A stretch of DNA of 64,000 nucleotides from Brachybacterium fresconis (lineage in GTDB: Bacteria; Actinomycetota; Actinomycetes; Actinomycetales; Dermabacteraceae), in contig NZ_JAGIOC010000001.1 in assembly GCF_017876515.1 (NCBI RefSeq), positions 4,216,001 through 4,280,000 on the forward strand, given 5' to 3'. Position 1 is the stretch's first letter. Each line of letters starts with the position of its first letter. A program made the position numbers and the translations under genes. The notes below the pieces were generated by a model. The model did not search any database. It was not told where the DNA came from and was given only the letters and a program-made list of their open reading frames with translations. This document shows positions 54,338 through 63,582 of the stretch, one piece after another.

Positions 54338-56026
54338 TCAGCCCTCGCCGCCGTCGCTGACCTCGGGCAGCGGACTGCTCGGAGCCGTCGGGGTGACGCG
54401 ATCCTCGTCCGGCAGCCCCTCGCCCGGCTCGACCTCCTGCTCGGAGGGGATCGGGGCCTCGGGGGTCTCGGCGTCCTCGGGCACCTCGAGCGGCTCCTGC
54501 TCGGGCTCCATCTGGGTGCGCTGGATCGAGACCGACACCAGTCCGAGACCGCCCATGACGATGTCGTCATAGGCGACCAGCTGCCCGCTGGTGCGGTCGA
54601 AGTAGAGCATCCGGGCGGTGAGATCCAGGGGGGAATCGCCCTGCAGCACCGGGGCCACGCCGCCGGAGGCGAGCGCCCCGCCGGTGGAGCCGACGGTCAG
54701 CCAGTCGGTGCCCGAGCCGTCGCGGTCCAGCTCGACCTTCGAGGTGTGCATGTGTCCCGAGAGCACCAGCGGCACGCGCCCCTCGAGGCCCGCCGGCTGC
54801 GTCGGATCATGGATCAGGGCGAGGTCGACGGGCGCGTCGGGGTGCTCGTCGTCGTAGGCGGTGATGGTGTCGCCGAGCTGGAAGCCGCTGGCCTCCACCG
54901 CTTCCTTGCCGGCCTGCCAGCCGGTGGTGTCGGAGTCGTCGTCCGCCGCGAAGCGCGGATCGCCGATCCCGGCGATGGTCAGTCCGTCGACCTCGACGAC
55001 CTCGTTGTCCAGGACCAACGCATTGGGCTGGGCCTCGATGGTCGCGGCCGCCGTGGCGCCGTCATGGTTGCCGCTGATGTACACGTAGGGCACGTCCAGC
55101 TCGCCGATCACGCTGAGCTGCTCGGCCTCCAGCGGCGTGCCCCAGGAGACGATGTCGCCGGTGTCGATCACGAGATCGATCGCGAACTGCGTGTGCAGCT
55201 GCTCGATGACGTCGTAGGCCTGGGGGTTGTCGTGGATGTCGGAGACATGCAGGACCGTGACCAGGTTCTCCTCGCTCAGCCCCACCGGCAGCGAGTCCGC
55301 CGCGATGTACAGGGCGGAGACCTGGCCGACGAACTGGGCGAGGGTGTCCCGGTAGCTCTGGTAGTCGGCGACCGTGGCCTGGCCGATGTCGGCGACATAG
55401 GCGGCCTGGGAGAGCAGCCCGTCGAACTTGGGCTGGTACAGGGCGTCGGGACGGAAGGTCACCGAGGTGACCACCACGGACACCCCCACCACCGCGACGG
55501 TGGTGCCGCCCGCGATCAGGGCGCGCCGGGCGCGACGGAAGGTGAGGCCGACCGCGAGCCCGGCTCCGGCGGCCGCGAACAGCGCGTTCAGCACGGCGTT
55601 CTTGGCGGCGGCGGCGGTCAGCGCCTCGGGAGCGGTCTGCGTGAGCTCCGTGAAGCCGGTGTCGGAGTAGAACAGCGCCTCCGCCTTGTCGATGTCCACG
55701 CCCTGGACCCGGGCCTCGATGCGCACCGGTGCCGCGTGGGTGTCGAAGGCGACCTCACCGACCGGCGGCAGCAGCAGCACGGTCTGGGAGCTCAGCGAAG
55801 GGCGCAGGTGCACGCTCGCGGTCAGCGGGCCGACGTCGACCCGGGTGGCGGGAACCAGCAGGATGCCGACGATCGCTCCCAGCAGGGCGACCACCGCGGT
55901 GGTCGTGATGTGCAGCGCGCGGACCCGACGGATCCGGCGCCGACGCCGCTGTGTGGCGGACTCCTCCGAGGCCACCGGCTCCGCGGACGCGCCGGGTTCC
56001 TCGGCAGAACTCTCAGCGGCGTTCAC
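54338..56026 (-). CDS. Membrane-anchored metallophosphoesterase
   Basis: Calcineurin-like phosphoesterase of 562 residues. After a charged N-terminus come a membrane segment near 37-62, an extracytoplasmic beta-rich part, and a second hydrophobic region near 140-205. The catalytic domain follows, with dimetal motifs LHVSDIHDN, IDTGDIV, ISGNHDG, ALIHDP and LSGHMHTSKV in correct order. It most likely acts outside the membrane. The C-terminal 60 residues are acidic and Pro/Glu-rich. Substrate is unknown. GTG start six bases after the DUF3107 stop, so both are probably on one message. Confidence 0.85.
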   Translation of the reverse strand: MNAAESSAEEPGASAEPVASEESATQRRRRRIRRVRALHITTTAVVALLGAIVGILLVPATRVDVGPLTASVHLRPSLSSQTVLLLPPVGEVAFDTHAAPVRIEARVQGVDIDKAEALFYSDTGFTELTQTAPEALTAAAAKNAVLNALFAAAGAGLAVGLTFRRARRALIAGGTTVAVVGVSVVVTSVTFRPDALYQPKFDGLLSQAAYVADIGQATVADYQSYRDTLAQFVGQVSALYIAADSLPVGLSEENLVTVLHVSDIHDNPQAYDVIEQLHTQFAIDLVIDTGDIVSWGTPLEAEQLSVIGELDVPYVYISGNHDGATAAATIEAQPNALVLDNEVVEVDGLTIAGIGDPRFAADDDSDTTGWQAGKEAVEASGFQLGDTITAYDDEHPDAPVDLALIHDPTQPAGLEGRVPLVLSGHMHTSKVELDRDGSGTDWLTVGSTGGALASGGVAPVLQGDSPLDLTARMLYFDRTSGQLVAYDDIVMGGLGLVSVSIQRTQMEPEQEPLEVPEDAETPEAPIPSEQEVEPGEGLPDEDRVTPTAPSSPLPEVSDGGEG

Positions 56027-56032
56027 GGAGCA

Positions 56033-56254
56033 TCAGCCGAGGAAGCCGACGCGGCGGGGCTCCTCGGTGGAGATCTCCGCGAAGGCCACCTTCGCACCGG
56101 GGATCAGCACGGTGCGCCCCTTGTCGTCGACGAGGGTGACGGGAGAGCCGTCGGCGACGGCGGCGTCGAGCCGCGCGAGCAGCTCCTCGGTCTTCTCCTC
56201 GGACTCGATGACGATCTCGCGGGGCGAGTGCTGGATGCCGATGCGGATCTCCAT
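56033..56254 (-). CDS. DUF3107 protein, 73 residues
   Basis: Small actinobacterial protein (mycobacterial relative TB9.4, Rv3208A). It starts MEIRIGIQHSPREIVIESEE, a beta strand and turn typical of the family, and ends RRVGFLG. Strong ribosome-binding site GGAGGGAAGG upstream suggests high expression. Function is unknown. Position between the TetR gene and the metallophosphoesterase matches the mycobacterial order of TetR, DUF3107 and DEAD helicase. Confidence 0.9.
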   Translation of the reverse strand: MEIRIGIQHSPREIVIESEEKTEELLARLDAAVADGSPVTLVDDKGRTVLIPGAKVAFAEISTEEPRRVGFLG

Positions 56255-56311
56255 GGCGATGTCCTTCCCTCCGCCGAACTGGCGGGATGAGCAGTGCGTG
56301 ACGAGGGAAGT

Positions 56312-56974
56312 CTACCCGTCGGACCCGGGGTGCGCGGTCCCGTCCGCTCCCAGCACAGTGCCGACGATCCGAGGGTTCTCCAGCGGGGCGAAGCCCGTCA
56401 GCCCGTGCACCATGAACGTCGTCATCATCTCGAGGATCTCCTCGCGCTCGGCGTCGTCGGAGGCCTCGTGGAGCAGCCGGGCGGTGGACTGGGTGGCGGT
56501 GATCAGCCCCCGGCCGATGACCCGGGACTCGATGGTGCTCATCCGGCGGGAGGCGGCCAGCACCTCGGCCAGCTCGACGGCCATCTGATCCAGCACTGCG
56601 TCGGCGCGCCGTTGGACGGTCTCGGAGACGGGCTCGTTGCCCGTGAACAGCCGCAGCGCGTTCTCGAGCGAGACCAGCTGGTAGAAGCGCTCGAGCCCGT
56701 GGCGGACGCGTCCGCGGGTGTCCCCGTCGAAGGAGCCGATCTCGCGCACCTCGTCGAACAGCTGCTCGGCGATGATGTCGATGACCTCGACGTACAGCGT
56801 CTCCTTGGACGAGAAGTGCTGGTAGAGCACCGGCTTGGTGACCCCCGCGGCGAAGGCGATGTCATCCATGCTCGTGGCCTGGAACCCCTTCTGCGTGAAC
56901 ACGCGCGTGGCGAGCTCGAGCAGCTGGGTGCGCCGCTGCGCGCGGGGCATCCGGGGCGTCGGTGACGGCGACAT
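56312..56974 (-). CDS. TetR-family transcriptional regulator
   Basis: DNA-binding regulator of 220 residues. The HTH (about 13-60) is RRTQLLELATRVFTQKGF, SMDDIAFAAGVTKPVLYQHF and SSKETLYVEVIDI, the standard TetR form. The C-terminal ligand-binding region is helical and unassigned. It starts at ATG 56974 with GAGGAGG ten bases upstream; a minus-strand -10 (TAGAGT) is at 57019-57024. It diverges from adnA, and a palindrome sits between them. It resembles the Rv3208-type regulator near DUF3107. Confidence 0.9.
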   Translation of the reverse strand: MSPSPTPRMPRAQRRTQLLELATRVFTQKGFQATSMDDIAFAAGVTKPVLYQHFSSKETLYVEVIDIIAEQLFDEVREIGSFDGDTRGRVRHGLERFYQLVSLENALRLFTGNEPVSETVQRRADAVLDQMAVELAEVLAASRRMSTIESRVIGRGLITATQSTARLLHEASDDAEREEILEMMTTFMVHGLTGFAPLENPRIVGTVLGADGTAHPGSDG

Positions 56975-57033
56975 GGCGTCGGCCTCCTCGCAGATGACGG
57001 GGCACGGTGATCCATCGCACTCTACCGCTCCGT

Positions 57034-57048
57034 CACCACCGCGTGGTG
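57034..57048. promoter_or_regulatory. Palindrome in the TetR-adnA gap
   Basis: CACCAC-CGC-GTGGTG is a perfect 6-base inverted repeat with a 3-base centre, 15 bases long. It lies upstream of the regulator's -10 (57019-57024, minus), between -35 and -10 positions, where a repressor would act. It is a candidate autoregulatory operator for the TetR protein. Confidence 0.4.
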
Positions 57049-57085
57049 GCCCCCGTCCGTCACCCCGGTGAGGTGGAATGGGCTC

Positions 57086-60000
57086 ATGCGAGGCGACGGG
57101 CCCGGAGCGGGCGAGCGGGGCGGGACGGGCGAGCGGATCCGTCTGCTCGGACCGGACCTGGCTGCCCTGCCGGTGGTGCTCGACCCGGACGCGCTCGATG
57201 CGCAGCAGCGCCGCGCACGGGACCTGGTCCTGGCGGGGACCGATGTGCTGGTGCACGGCGGGCCCGGCAGCGGGCGCACCGCGCTGGCCCTGGCGACGGC
57301 GGCCGATGCCGGGGCCGGCACGCTGCTGCTGGCCCCGCGCCGTCTGGCCGCCGGACGCCTGCGCGATGCCCTGGCCGTCCACGGCGCCGGGGGAGCCCGC
57401 GCGATGACCCCGCCCGCCCTCGGCCATGCACTCCTGCGGGCCGACGCCCTCGGCCGCGGCCTCGGCGAGCCGACCCTCGTCACCGGCGCGGAGCAGGACG
57501 CCCTGCTGGCCGAGCTGATCGGTGAGAGGGAGGCCTGGACGCTCGAGGTCGACCCCGGGGCCCGCACCCTGCCCGGCTTCCGCACCGAGCTGCGAGACCT
57601 CATCACCCGCGCCACCGAACTGGGCCTGACCCCGCACGACCTCGAGCAGCTCGGGCGTGCACGGGCCCGACCGGCCTGGTCCGACGCCGCCGCGATCCTG
57701 CGCGACTATCTCGGCGTGCTGGATCTGGAGGCCGCCGCCGCCCTCGACGCCGGGCCCCGCCTCGACTCGGGCGGCCTGGTCCGGCGCGCTGCCGGACTGC
57801 TCGAGGACCCCCGGACCCCGCCGCCCTTCGCCACCGTGGTGGTCGACGACGCCCAGGACCTCACCTCCGCCGGCATCGCCCTGGTCGCCGCGCTCGCCGC
57901 CTCGGGGTCGACCGTGATGCTCTGCAGCAGCCCCGACATCGCCGTGGACACCTTCCGCGGGGCGCTCCCGGACGCCGCGGACCGGCTCCGCGGCCTCCTG
58001 CCCCGGCCGGTCTCCGAGGTGACGCTGGAGGGCTCTCACGCCTGCGCCGACGGGATCGTCGCGGCGGTCGACACCCTGCGCGGGAGGCTGCCGCTGTCCG
58101 GATCGAGCGTCGCCTCGCGGCGCCCGCGGGCGACGCCGGGGCGGGGCCTGGCGGTGCTGGAGGCGGAGGACCCGCTGGACGAGGCCCGCCTGATCGGCTC
58201 CGCGCTGCGCGACCTGCACCACCGCGAGGGCGTGGCCTATGACGACATGGCCGTGGTGTGCCGCTCCGGGGCCGCCGTCGCCGACGTCGCGGACCTGCTC
58301 TCCCGCACCGGGCTGCCCGTGCGCACGCCCCGACGTCCGCAGCCGCTGCGGGAGGTGCCCGCGATCGCCGACCTGCTGACCCTCCTCGAGCTGGGCTGCG
58401 CCGGGGACGAGGTGGTCGTCGACCCCCGGGTCGCCTCCCAGCTGCTGCGGGGGCCCTTCGGGGACGCCGACACCCTGCGACTGCGGCGCATCCGCCGCCT
58501 GCTGCTGGGCGCCCATCGGGCGGCCGATCCCTCCGCGGAGATCCCCAGCGAGCAGCTGCTGGCCCGGGCGCTGGTGGATGAGGAGGTCCCCGGGCTGCCC
58601 GAGGAGGGGGCCCGCGACCGCGCCGCCGCCCCCGTGCACCGGCTGCGGGCCATGATCCGCGCGGTGCGGGAGCACCGCCAGGACGCCGCCGACCAGGTCC
58701 TGTGGCACGCGTGGGACGCCTCCGGGCTCGCCGGGGGATGGCGCCGCGCCGCCCTCGGCGCCCCCGGCGACGTCGACGGCGCCCGCTCCCGGATGGCCGG
58801 GGCCCGGCTGGACGCCCTGCTCGAACTGTTCGCCGCCGCCGAGCGGCTCACCGACCGCCGTCCCGGCGCCGGGGCCCTGGATCTCGTCGAGCAGATCCGC
58901 GCCCAGGCCGTCGTCGAGGACACCCTCGCTCCGGCCGCAGCCCCCCGCGGCCGGCTCGCCGTGCTCACCCCGGCCCAGCTCGCCGGGGAGCACCGCGACA
59001 CCGTCGTGCTCGCCCGCGTCCAGGAGGGGGCCTGGCCGGACCTCCGCCTGCGCTCGACCCTGTTCGGCGCCGCCGACCTCTCCCTGCTGGCCGGGGCCCG
59101 CGCCGGCACGGAGCTGCCCGCCGACCCCGAGGCGCTGCGGGCCCTCCAGCGCGAGCAGGTGATCGCCGACGAGCTGCGCCTGGCCGTCAGCGCCATGACC
59201 CGCGCCCGCACCCGCGTGCTGATCACCGCCGTCCAGGACGAGCAGCTCGAGCCCTCCGCCCTGCACGAGGCGGTCGCCGCACTCGCCGAGCGGGCGGGAG
59301 AACCGTGGATCACGTCGGAGGCCCTGAGACAGGACCCGGGCCCCGCCCCCGACGTGCGGTCCCTGGTGGCCGCGCTGCGGGCACGACTGCGCCAGGAGGA
59401 CCCCCGCCGCTCGCGCGAGGCGGCCCTCGCCCTGGACGCGCTGGCCCGTGCCGGAGCCCCCGGCACCGATCCCGCGCGCTGGTACCACCAGGACCCCAGC
59501 AGCCTCGAACCCCTGCACGAGGAGGGCGCCCCCATCGCCCTGTCCCCCTCGGCCCTCGAACGCGCTGTGGACTGCCCGCAGTCCTGGCTGATGGAACGGG
59601 CCGGCGGCACCCGTTCCGGCGGACCCGCCCAGCTCATCGGCACTGCTCTGCACCACCTCGCCCAGGTCCACCCGCGCGGCCCCGAGGGCGACAGCGCAGA
59701 CCTGCTCGCCGAGCTGCACACGCTGATCCGCTCCGTCCCCGGCACCGAGACCTGGTCCGGCAGGCGCCGGGTGCGGCGCGCCGAGGACGCGGCCCTGCTG
59801 CTGGCGCAGCACCTGCGCACGGCGGGGGAGCCGCTCGCGGTCGAGGCCCCCTTCGAGGTCGAGCTCGGCCGCGTGCACCTGCGCGGCAGCATCGACCGCA
59901 TCGAGGGCGATGCGAGCGGCCTGCGCGTGGTGGACCTCAAGACCGGCCGCAGCCCCAAATCCGCCGCCGCGGCGGAGAGCGACCTGCAGCTGGCCGCCTA

Positions 60001-60289
60001 CCAGGCCGCCGTGCGCGAGGGGGCTCTGGCCGAGGAGCTCGGCGAGGACGCCCCGGGCCGGCTGAACGGCGCCCAGCTGGTCTACGTCGGCACCGGCGCG
60101 AAGAAGGCGGCCGTGCGCACCCAGGGCGCCCTGGCCCGGGCGGAGGATCCCGCCTGGTTCGACGACCTCGTCAGCCAGGTCTCCCGCGACGTCTCGGGCC
60201 GCCGCGTCACCGCCCGGCTGAACGCCCACTGCTCCCACTGCGCGGTGCGCAGCAGCTGCCCGCTGCAACCCGAAGGAGACCAGCTGTGA
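57086..60289 (+). CDS. adnA: AdnA-like helicase-nuclease subunit with a degenerate motor
   Basis: Large UvrD/AddB-like protein of 1067 residues, partner of the next gene in double-strand-break resection. The motor motifs are altered: Walker A GGPGSGRT has arginine 64 in place of lysine, Walker B is DDAQD (254-258) where DEAQD is usual, and the expected GDP(D/Q)Q motif III reads CSSPDIAV. The C-terminal RecB-type nuclease domain is intact: DLKTG with D950 and K952, and four cysteines (C830, C1049, C1052, C1058) that fit an iron-sulfur staple. Start ATG 57086 rather than GTG 57068 is a judgement. Stop overlaps adnB (GTGA). Confidence 0.82.
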   Translation: MRGDGPGAGERGGTGERIRLLGPDLAALPVVLDPDALDAQQRRARDLVLAGTDVLVHGGPGSGRTALALATAADAGAGTLLLAPRRLAAGRLRDALAVHGAGGARAMTPPALGHALLRADALGRGLGEPTLVTGAEQDALLAELIGEREAWTLEVDPGARTLPGFRTELRDLITRATELGLTPHDLEQLGRARARPAWSDAAAILRDYLGVLDLEAAAALDAGPRLDSGGLVRRAAGLLEDPRTPPPFATVVVDDAQDLTSAGIALVAALAASGSTVMLCSSPDIAVDTFRGALPDAADRLRGLLPRPVSEVTLEGSHACADGIVAAVDTLRGRLPLSGSSVASRRPRATPGRGLAVLEAEDPLDEARLIGSALRDLHHREGVAYDDMAVVCRSGAAVADVADLLSRTGLPVRTPRRPQPLREVPAIADLLTLLELGCAGDEVVVDPRVASQLLRGPFGDADTLRLRRIRRLLLGAHRAADPSAEIPSEQLLARALVDEEVPGLPEEGARDRAAAPVHRLRAMIRAVREHRQDAADQVLWHAWDASGLAGGWRRAALGAPGDVDGARSRMAGARLDALLELFAAAERLTDRRPGAGALDLVEQIRAQAVVEDTLAPAAAPRGRLAVLTPAQLAGEHRDTVVLARVQEGAWPDLRLRSTLFGAADLSLLAGARAGTELPADPEALRALQREQVIADELRLAVSAMTRARTRVLITAVQDEQLEPSALHEAVAALAERAGEPWITSEALRQDPGPAPDVRSLVAALRARLRQEDPRRSREAALALDALARAGAPGTDPARWYHQDPSSLEPLHEEGAPIALSPSALERAVDCPQSWLMERAGGTRSGGPAQLIGTALHHLAQVHPRGPEGDSADLLAELHTLIRSVPGTETWSGRRRVRRAEDAALLLAQHLRTAGEPLAVEAPFEVELGRVHLRGSIDRIEGDASGLRVVDLKTGRSPKSAAAAESDLQLAAYQAAVREGALAEELGEDAPGRLNGAQLVYVGTGAKKAAVRTQGALARAEDPAWFDDLVSQVSRDVSGRRVTARLNAHCSHCAVRSSCPLQPEGDQL

Positions 60290-63200
60290 GCGCGAACGCC
60301 TCCGCCCCGCTCAGCGCCGCCCGCCTCGCGGCCCTGCTCGACCAGCCCCCGCCCACCGCCGAGCAGACGGCCGTCATCGAAGCCCCGCTGGCCCCGATGC
60401 TGGTGGTCGCGGGCGCCGGCTCCGGCAAGACCGAGACCATGGCCTCCCGCGTGGTGTGGCTGATCGCCAACGCGGTGATCGAGCCCCGGCAGGTGCTGGG
60501 GCTGACCTTCACCCGCAAGGCCGCCCACGAGCTGTCCGCCCGCATCACCGCGCGCCTGGCCGCGCTGGCCGCGGCGCTTCGCGCCGAGGGCCTCGCCCTG
60601 CCGCCGGGCCTCGAGCGCGGCGGCGACGAGCTGGTCGGCCAGCGCCCCCTCGTCCACACCTACAACGGCTTCGCCCTCGACCTGGTGCGCGAGCACGCCC
60701 TCGCCGTCGGCATCGACCCCGAGCTGACCATGATGTCCACCTCCGCCTCGTGGCAGCTCGCCCACGAGATCGTCGAGGGCTGGGACGACTCCCTGGACCT
60801 CGAGGCCTCCCCGGCCACGCTCACTGCGGCCCTGCTGTCGCTGACCTCCTCGATCGCCGACCACCTCGTGACCCCCGAACAGCTGCGGTCCCACCTCACC
60901 GAGATCCGCGACCACCTCTCCCAGATCCCGCTGCAGGTCGAGGGGCGACGCCGCACCACCCCCAAGGCCGTCGCCTCCGTCCTCGCGGCGCTCGAGTCCC
61001 GGCTCGCCCTGATCCCGCTGCTGGAGCGCTTCGCCGCGGTCCGCACCGACAGCTCCGCCCTCGACTTCGCCGACCAGGTCTCCCTCGCCGCCCGGATCGC
61101 CCGCGAGGTCCCCGCCGCGAGCCGGCTCGCCCGCCGCATGCACCGCGTGGTGCTGCTGGACGAGTTCCAGGACACCTCCGTCGCCCAGCTGCGGATGCTC
61201 ACCGACCTCTTCGGCCCCGGCCACGCCGCCTGCGCCGTCGGCGACCCGCAGCAGGCGATCTACGGCTGGCGCGGCGCGTCGGCCGCCTCGCTGGCCGGCT
61301 TCGCCGCCTCCTTCGCCACCGCCGAGCAGCCCGTGCTGCAGCGCACCCTGTCCACGTCCTGGCGCAACGACGAGGCCGTCCTCGCCGTCGCCAACACGCT
61401 CGCCGCCCCGCTGCGCGCGGCCGACGCGGGACTGAGCATCCCCGAGCTGCAGGCCCGCCCCGGCGCCGGAGAAGGGGCCGCCGAGATCCACGAGGCCTCC
61501 GACGAGCGGGCCGAGGCCCGGGCCATCGCGGCGTGGATCCGGGAGCGCCGGGCCGAGGACCCGCAGGAGGAGCCCCCGGCGTCGGCCGCCGTGCTGGTGC
61601 GCGCCCGCCGCCAGATCCCCGCCCTGGTCGAGGGGCTCGAGGCCGCAGGCCTGCCCGTGCACGTGGTCGGCCTCGGCGGCCTCCTGCACCGCCCCGAGGT
61701 GGCCGACGTCCGCGCCGTCCTCGTCTGCGCCCACGATCCCGGTCGCGGCGATGCGCTGATGCGGTTGCTGACCGGGCCGCGGGTCCGTCTCGGCGCCCGC
61801 GACCTGTCCGTGCTGGGCCGCTGGCGGGACCGGATGGGCTCGCGCCTGCGCCGCCGCGCCGACGCCCCGGGCGGCGAGGACGAGGCCGAGACCGTCTCCC
61901 TCGTCGACGCGGTCGACGACCTGCCGCCGCGGGACTGGATCGATCCCTCCGGGCGGGCCCTGTCCGCCACCGGCCGAGCCCGGCTCGAGCAGGTCCAGCA
62001 GATGCTGCGCGAGATGCGGCGCCTGCTGCCCCTGCCGCTGCCCGATCTCGTCACCGCCGCCGTGCGGCTGCTGGACGTCGACCTGACCCTGCTCGCCCAC
62101 GACCCCTCCTCGCGGGCGCTGGCGGACCTCGAGGCGCTGCGCGACCACGCGGCCGCCTTCGACCGCACCGCGCAGCGCGGCGGCCTCGGCGCCTACCTGG
62201 ACCTGCTGGAGATCAGCGAGGACGAGGAGGCGGGCCTGGCCGTCACCGCGGCCCCCGCCCCGGAGACCCAGGAGGACGCCGATGCCGCGGTGACCATCGT
62301 GACGATGCACTCCGCGAAGGGTCTGGAGTGGGATCTGGTGGCCGTCGCCGGGCTCACCGAGGGCTCGGTGCCCTCCTACGACCTGCGCCGCGCGAAGACC
62401 GACGAGGCCGGGCGGGTGCGGGTCCCGGCGGGCGGCTGGCTCGACAAGCTCGCCTCCGCCTCCGTGCCCACCGCGCTGCGCGGCGACGCCGACACCCTGC
62501 CGGAGCTGGCCTGGGCCGAGGCGGACACGCAGGTCGACGCCGAGGGTCTGATCGAGGAGTACCGCTTCGCCCAGGGCGAGGAGTCGCTGCGCGAGGACCG
62601 CCGCCTGATGTATGTCGCGGTCACCCGGGCCCGCCGTCGCCTGCTGCTGACCTCCGCGGCCTGGCGCACGGGCCTGGCCTCCGCCCGCCCCCGCTCGCGC
62701 TACCTCGTCGAGGCCGGGCCGCTGGTGCCCGAGCGCTTCCGCACCGCGGACGAGATCCCCGATCAGAACCCGATGGAGGCCGAACGGCCCCAGGGGCAGT
62801 GGCCCCCGCCGGAGGGGGAGGCGGAGCGGGCACGCCGCCGCGCCGCCGAGCTGCTGACGGCGGTGGGGGAGGACCCCGCCCCCGAGGAGCTCGCGGCCGG
62901 CGACCCGGCGCTCGCCGAGATCGTGCGGCGGACCATCGCGGACCTCGAGCAGCAGGCCGCGCCCCCGGCCGTGCACTCCCCGCCGCGGCTGTCCGCCTCC
63001 CAGGTGGTCCACCAGGCCCGCGACCCGCAGGACGCCGCGATCGAGCTGCTGCGGCCCCTGCCCCGTCGTCCGTCGGCGGCCGCCGCCCGCGGCACCGCCT
63101 TCCACGCCTGGCTCGAGTCCCGCTACGACAGTGCGACCCTGCTGGATCTCGAGGACCTGGTGGACCTGGCCGATCGCGCCGACCCCGATGCCGAGGGCGG

Positions 63201-63579
63201 CGGGGAGGACCGCGCGCTGCGGGAGGCCTTCGTCGCCTCCCCGTGGGCGGACCGCACCCCGATCGCGGTCGAGCACCCGGTCCAGACCCGGGTGGGCCGG
63301 ATCGCCGTGCGCGGCGTCATCGATGCGGTCTTCGCCGACCCGGACGACGACAGCGGCGTGATCATCGTGGACTGGAAGACCGGGCGCGTGCCGCGCCCCG
63401 CCCAGCTGCGCGAGCGCGCTCTGCAGCTGTCGCTGTACCGCCTGGCCTGGCACGAGAGCACCGGGCTGCCGCTGGGCAGGATCCGCACGGCCTTCCACTT
63501 CGTGGCCGACGGGATCACCCACGAGGTGCGCCGCCATCCCTCTCGCGAGCGGATCGCGGCGATGCTCACCGGCGAGTGA
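60286..63579 (+). CDS. adnB: AdnB-like UvrD-family helicase-nuclease
   Basis: DNA helicase-nuclease of 1097 residues, motor subunit of the AdnAB-type end-resection machine that replaces RecBCD/AddAB in actinobacteria. Superfamily 1A motifs are intact: AGAGSGKT with K48, TFTRKAAHEL, LLDEFQD (D292-E293), GDPQQAIYGWRGAS, TMHSAKGLEWDLVAVA, and VAVTRARRRL. The C-terminal nuclease domain has GVIDAVF, VDWKTG (D1029, K1031) and QLSLYRLAWHE. No iron-sulfur cysteines are seen. GTG start with AAGGAGA about 8 bases upstream, overlapping adnA by four bases. It converges with the phosphotransferase gene three bases later. Confidence 0.9.
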   Translation: MSANASAPLSAARLAALLDQPPPTAEQTAVIEAPLAPMLVVAGAGSGKTETMASRVVWLIANAVIEPRQVLGLTFTRKAAHELSARITARLAALAAALRAEGLALPPGLERGGDELVGQRPLVHTYNGFALDLVREHALAVGIDPELTMMSTSASWQLAHEIVEGWDDSLDLEASPATLTAALLSLTSSIADHLVTPEQLRSHLTEIRDHLSQIPLQVEGRRRTTPKAVASVLAALESRLALIPLLERFAAVRTDSSALDFADQVSLAARIAREVPAASRLARRMHRVVLLDEFQDTSVAQLRMLTDLFGPGHAACAVGDPQQAIYGWRGASAASLAGFAASFATAEQPVLQRTLSTSWRNDEAVLAVANTLAAPLRAADAGLSIPELQARPGAGEGAAEIHEASDERAEARAIAAWIRERRAEDPQEEPPASAAVLVRARRQIPALVEGLEAAGLPVHVVGLGGLLHRPEVADVRAVLVCAHDPGRGDALMRLLTGPRVRLGARDLSVLGRWRDRMGSRLRRRADAPGGEDEAETVSLVDAVDDLPPRDWIDPSGRALSATGRARLEQVQQMLREMRRLLPLPLPDLVTAAVRLLDVDLTLLAHDPSSRALADLEALRDHAAAFDRTAQRGGLGAYLDLLEISEDEEAGLAVTAAPAPETQEDADAAVTIVTMHSAKGLEWDLVAVAGLTEGSVPSYDLRRAKTDEAGRVRVPAGGWLDKLASASVPTALRGDADTLPELAWAEADTQVDAEGLIEEYRFAQGEESLREDRRLMYVAVTRARRRLLLTSAAWRTGLASARPRSRYLVEAGPLVPERFRTADEIPDQNPMEAERPQGQWPPPEGEAERARRRAAELLTAVGEDPAPEELAAGDPALAEIVRRTIADLEQQAAPPAVHSPPRLSASQVVHQARDPQDAAIELLRPLPRRPSAAAARGTAFHAWLESRYDSATLLDLEDLVDLADRADPDAEGGGEDRALREAFVASPWADRTPIAVEHPVQTRVGRIAVRGVIDAVFADPDDDSGVIIVDWKTGRVPRPAQLRERALQLSLYRLAWHESTGLPLGRIRTAFHFVADGITHEVRRHPSRERIAAMLTGE

Positions 63580-63582
63580 GGC

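Noticed and set aside
56312..60268. Long minus-strand frame joining the TetR gene to a large upstream extension
   Set aside because: Only the last 220 codons (TetR) make sense. The extension is antisense to adnA, and the start at 56974 has its own ribosome-binding site.
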